DNA of 64,000 bases from Wukongibacter sp050859025 (GTDB lineage: Bacteria > Bacillota > Clostridia > Peptostreptococcales > Caminicellaceae): the NCBI RefSeq assembly GCF_050859025.1, contig NZ_CP138200.1:4030001-4094000 (forward strand), written 5' to 3'. Positions 60,796 to 64,000 of this stretch are shown one piece after another. The notes below the pieces were generated by a model that made no database searches, was not told where the DNA came from, and worked only from the letters and a program-made list of their open reading frames with translations. Both the position numbers and the translations under genes were made by a program. Every line of letters starts with the position of its first letter. Within the stretch, counting starts at the first letter, position 1.

Positions 60796-61241
60796 TTAAA
60801 ATTCCTCCCATTTTTTCTTTAGATATTAGTAGAAAAGACTATTCATCTTTTCTAATTTTCATAAAAAACTCCTGAAAGCGTAAAGTATTTTGATATGTAT
60901 AAATTAAAGTCTTTGCTTAAATCCCTATAATAGGCTGCTTTTTTAGATATATATTTTAATTATTATATAACTATGTCAATTTTCCTTCTTTTTACTTACT
61001 TATATTTATTATTTTTTTCAGCTTAGAAGATTATCTCTTCTGTTTTGAATTATATTTATAAAAAAAAGGAACTGTCTCATAAAGGTTTCTTATGAGGCCA
61101 GCCCCAGAGTGTTTCAGAAAAAATGAAGTTCATATTTTTGAAATTTCAGCAGTTTTGCTAGTACTGACATAACCTCTAAGTCGATAAAGATCTCAAATAA
61201 CGCAGGATTTCACTATTCTAAAACACTCCTTTTTTTACCAA
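60796..61241. other. Gene-free spacer with repeat relics
   Basis: Contains an R1 right-half fragment (about 60868-60930), a hairpin CTCATAA/TTATGAG (about 61074-61096), and an imperfect 13-bp inverted repeat GAGTGTTTCAGAA (61108-61120) / TTCTAAAACACTC (61216-61228) around a 95-bp segment, reminiscent of a small mobile element or insertion-sequence relic. Confidence 0.5.
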
Positions 61242-61613
61242 TTAGTAACAAACAAAAGATTCAATATTTCTTAGATCCGTTCCAAAGTAAACCCATCTAA
61301 ATCCAGTCCATCTATAGCCAGAAACCGATCTGCGGCCTACAAATGTAAGGTAAGCCCAAAATTCTTGACGATTTTTTAACCAAAGATAGGTAAATTTATA
61401 TCTGCATCGTCTTATAGCACCTGGATCAACTGCCCTAAGTGTTGGACCCATCTCTGGAGTAAATGAAGGCGGCCTCCCCGGTGGTCCATCTTGTCCGCCT
61501 GGCTCTCTTTCTGGTCTTTCTCCCATAGGAGGACCTAGAGGAGGTCTATATGGTCCTCCGGGCTGAAAAAATGGAGGCCCTCCAAATGGTGGTCTCGGAA
61601 CTCTATATAGCAT
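61242..61613 (-). CDS. Pro/Gly-rich protein with an aromatic C-terminal domain
   Basis: Protein of 123 aa, family not recognised. The first half is disordered and rich in Pro and Gly with repeated Pro-Pro and Gly-Pro steps (RPPFGGPPFFQPGGP, GPPGRPPSF). The second half is compact and aromatic with several Arg (RRCRYKFTYLWLKNRQEFWAYL, FRWVYFGTDL) and ends FVCY. No signal peptide. This composition is common among spore-coat or exosporium proteins of clostridia, but no such function is shown. ATG after GAGGTGATGTAATA. Confidence 0.72.
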   Translation of the reverse strand: MLYRVPRPPFGGPPFFQPGGPYRPPLGPPMGERPEREPGGQDGPPGRPPSFTPEMGPTLRAVDPGAIRRCRYKFTYLWLKNRQEFWAYLTFVGRRSVSGYRWTGFRWVYFGTDLRNIESFVCY

Positions 61614-61626
61614 TATTACATCACCT

Positions 61627-61678
61627 CATCACTTTAAATTAAAGACTGTAGTACATAATATTCTCATATAAAGTGATG
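61627..61678. promoter_or_regulatory. Inverted repeat in the leader of the Pro/Gly-rich gene
   Basis: CATCACTTTA (61627-61636) and TAAAGTGATG (61669-61678) are perfect arms 32 bp apart. The near arm is beside the Shine-Dalgarno sequence, so it could be a repressor site or an mRNA stem. Confidence 0.5.
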
Positions 61679-61811
61679 TGTGAATAGTAATTGAGTTTTA
61701 TATAGATAAGTAGCTTTGGAGTCAAAAATAGGATCTATTAAAATAATAAGGAATTCTAAATTTTTTTACATAAACCTATTAGGACCTAAATCTACCTGTA
61801 CCTATAAATTA

Positions 61812-63785
61812 TTAAATCTTAAATTTTTCTATGAATTCCTGTTGTTTATTTGAAATATCGGCAAGTTCATCTGCTGATGCTGCTATCTCCTCTAATGTTG
61901 CCGTCTGTTCTTCAGTAGAGGCAGATACTTCTTCAGTTCCAGCTGCATTTTCTTCAATAATACTTGCTATATTATTTATGTTTTCACTTACTATCTGTGA
62001 ATTTTCACTTACGCTTTCACAGGCATACGTTACTTCCTTTATGTTCTCAGTGACATTTTCTACTGATTTCAATATATCGCTAAATGCATCAGAGGTTTGT
62101 TTTACAACGTTTTCTTGCTCAGCAACTATCTCTTCGGTGTTTTTCATTTCCTGAACAACATTGTTAACAACACTTTGTATCTCCTTTATCAGTTCGCCAA
62201 TATTTTCTGTTGCTGTACCTGATTCCTCTGCAAGTTTTCTAACCTCTTCAGCCACAACTGCAAAACCCTTCCCTTGTTCTCCTGCTCTAGCTGCTTCAAT
62301 CGCTGCATTTAATGCTAACAAATTCGTTTGCTCTGCAATATTTCTTATAAGTTCTACAATTTGACCAATTTGCCCCGATTTCTCAGATAATAAAACGATT
62401 TCATTACTAACATTAATTGTTGCCTTTTTATTTTCAAGCATCTTACCTTTTTGATATTCTAATATACTAACTCCCTTATCAACTGTTTCTTGGGCATGAA
62501 CTGTTAGATCATTAGAATCCTTTATATTCTCAAGTATTTTATCTATTTCGGCTATCAGATTGTCGAGCATATCACTGCCTTCTTGACTTGACTGTGCCTG
62601 CTCAGTTGCACCCCTTGCCAATTCCGATACAGTCACTGCTACTTGTTCAGATACCTTACTTGCTTCATCTGTTGAGATTCTCATTTCCTCAGAGGTAGCT
62701 GCTACAATTAAACCAATATTCTTCATCTCATTTATAAGTTCCCTCATACTATCTATCATGTTGTTAAAGTTTAATGCAAGTATACCTATCTCATCATTAC
62801 TTTTCACATCAACCTTGACCGTAAGATCACCAGAGGCAACTTCATTAGTAAGCTGAGTCATTTTCTTAATAGGCTTAGTAATTCTCGTAATAATTAGAAG
62901 TAGTATTATACCATTTAATGCAACAATTACTATTCCAACAATTATTACTATATTTGCCAATTTTGATATTCCCTGAGTTACCTCACTATTATATGTAGTT
63001 ACTGCTATAGACCATCCTGTTGACTTCATTGGTCCATATGCTGCAATTTTTTTATTACCATCAAATTCATAGTAGGATACATCAGATTTTCCTTCAATCA
63101 TATCTTTAGTAAGGACTCTTTGAGAATCACTTCCATTTTCTAAAGCATTGTATTCAAGAATTAATTCCTTGTCGGGATGGGCTATAACTACACCTTCCCG
63201 ATTAATCATATAGCTATAGCCTGTCCTTCCAAACTTTTCAGCATTTACAATATCTGTAACTTTAGATAATTCTACAGTTCCACCAATTAGACCAATAACT
63301 TGTCCAACATCATTTTTAACTGGACCTGCAATTACTATAATTGGCACACCTGTAGATTTAGATATTACAGGCTCAGATACAACAGATTCTCCTTTCATAA
63401 CCTTAGTAAAATAAGATCTGTCTTTTATATTTCCAATTTCGCCTTCACTATTTTGATAGTTTCCGTCTCTTCCTGCCATAATAATCAATTGAAAATCTTT
63501 AAATTCATTACTCTTATTTGACACAAATTTTCTCAAAGCATCATAATCCTTGTTTTTAACTATATCCATACCAGAAAGTAAATTAATTATTTTTTTCCAT
63601 TCATAAACTTTATCATCAGCTACCGTTATAAGCTTTTCATTTTTACTTCTAGCTATTTCCTCAACATCACTAATGATTATTTCCTTTGCTTTTAAATATG
63701 AGATTCCAGATAGTAAACAGGCACCCACTAAGGTTATAATTAGAACAGGTATCATTATCTTGTATTTTAAACTTTTCAAGTTCAT
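61812..63785 (-). CDS. Methyl-accepting chemotaxis protein with Cache sensor
   Basis: Transmembrane chemoreceptor of 657 aa. TM1 (about 9-30), an extracellular Cache sensor (about 33-280; DRSYFTKVMKGESVVSEPV, TGYSYMINREGVVIAHPD), TM2 (about 283-303), HAMP (about 304-356; ITRITKPIKKMTQL, VASGDLTVKVDVKSNDEIG), then the cytoplasmic signalling domain (about 390-657) with hairpin tip EQTNLLALNAAIEAARAG. No CheB/CheR tether at the C-terminus. Cache ligands are usually small molecules such as amino acids or organic acids; the specific ligand is unknown. Start ATG 63785 or TTG 63779 (eight bases after AGGAGG). Confidence 0.93.
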   Translation of the reverse strand: MNLKSLKYKIMIPVLIITLVGACLLSGISYLKAKEIIISDVEEIARSKNEKLITVADDKVYEWKKIINLLSGMDIVKNKDYDALRKFVSNKSNEFKDFQLIIMAGRDGNYQNSEGEIGNIKDRSYFTKVMKGESVVSEPVISKSTGVPIIVIAGPVKNDVGQVIGLIGGTVELSKVTDIVNAEKFGRTGYSYMINREGVVIAHPDKELILEYNALENGSDSQRVLTKDMIEGKSDVSYYEFDGNKKIAAYGPMKSTGWSIAVTTYNSEVTQGISKLANIVIIVGIVIVALNGIILLLIITRITKPIKKMTQLTNEVASGDLTVKVDVKSNDEIGILALNFNNMIDSMRELINEMKNIGLIVAATSEEMRISTDEASKVSEQVAVTVSELARGATEQAQSSQEGSDMLDNLIAEIDKILENIKDSNDLTVHAQETVDKGVSILEYQKGKMLENKKATINVSNEIVLLSEKSGQIGQIVELIRNIAEQTNLLALNAAIEAARAGEQGKGFAVVAEEVRKLAEESGTATENIGELIKEIQSVVNNVVQEMKNTEEIVAEQENVVKQTSDAFSDILKSVENVTENIKEVTYACESVSENSQIVSENINNIASIIEENAAGTEEVSASTEEQTATLEEIAASADELADISNKQQEFIEKFKI

Positions 63786-63829
63786 TACCTCCTAATAAGA
63801 AAATATATTTTGCAATAAAATCTCAGCTA

Positions 63830-63931
63830 TATAGAACGTACTTATAAATCTACATCTTGATTTCTTGAATGTCCAATGCTTCAAGGCTTTTTAAGGAATC
63901 AAAATTTAAAAGATTTATTACGATTTCTATA
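63830..63931. repeat. R2 dispersed hairpin repeat
   Basis: 102 bp, TATAGAACGTACTTATAAAT to ACGATTTCTATA, very close to 25079-25181. Confidence 0.8.
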
Positions 63932-64000
63932 TTTCATTACTCCAACCATGAATCCAAATTATCACTTAAAGCCTTTTACCAACCTAATCATAATTTTAAA

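Noticed and set aside
1..64000. CRISPR array
   Set aside because: No regularly spaced short direct repeats with unique spacers were seen; the repeated units found are palindromic R1/R2 elements or coding repeats.
1..64000. tRNA or intact rRNA genes
   Set aside because: No cloverleaf-like or complete rRNA sequence was recognised. The 23S-spacer-like and 5S-like words near 14.4-14.6 kb are too short and isolated to call.

Overview
The window is AT-rich DNA from an anaerobic, spore-forming, low-GC Firmicute of the class Clostridia. Supporting signs are strong AGGAGG ribosome sites, frequent TTG and GTG starts, several SPOCS (DUF3794) spore-surface proteins, and a methionine sulfoxide reductase A whose active-site Cys codon is TGA, i.e. 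a selenoprotein as known in Alkaliphilus oremlandii-type clostridia. I cannot name the species.

The window has two halves. Positions 1 to about 20,900 look acquired. They start with relics of a mobilizable element (1-700), followed by a Fur-box-controlled operon of two ABC transporter half-molecules plus an energy-coupling-factor (ECF) transporter (808-7143) with its TetR regulator (7438-8070). Then come a decayed mobile-element fragment (8221-9299), two small genes (ywbE and a C-GCAxxG-C-C protein), and a worn integrative mobilizable element (about 10.4-20.9 kb). That element holds a large serine recombinase, a RloA/RloB defence pair with RloB broken, a frameshifted relaxase, MobC, a probable oriT, a truncated DUF2326 gene, a DUF2935 gene, a DUF1016 nuclease and TnpV. 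It abuts the 3' end of rlmD (rumA).

From about 21 kb to the end the DNA is ordinary chromosome: RNA modification (rlmD, a TtcA-like gene, rlmN), alarmone synthesis (relQ-like), polyphosphate metabolism (ppk1 and two Ppx/GppA paralogues), a spore-surface cluster (45.8-52.6 kb), selenoprotein MsrA, a glutamate-cysteine ligase/ATP-grasp pair and a chemoreceptor. Intergenic spaces here carry two families of about 100-bp near-palindromic repeats (R1, R2) that I did not find in the first 21 kb.

The most unusual feature is a small cassette present twice (8374-9064 and 18464-19149). Each copy has a conserved 96-codon gene, a divergent sigma-A-type promoter for a short two-hairpin RNA, and a ribbon-helix-helix (RHH) repressor gene facing that RNA. 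Promoter and first hairpin are identical in both copies. The 19-nt loop of the second hairpin differs, and in each copy it contains 9 or 11 nt exactly complementary to the leader of its own RHH mRNA, beside the Shine-Dalgarno sequence. The matched divergence suggests an antisense RNA/RHH regulatory module with diversified specificity, similar in logic to plasmid copy-number control.
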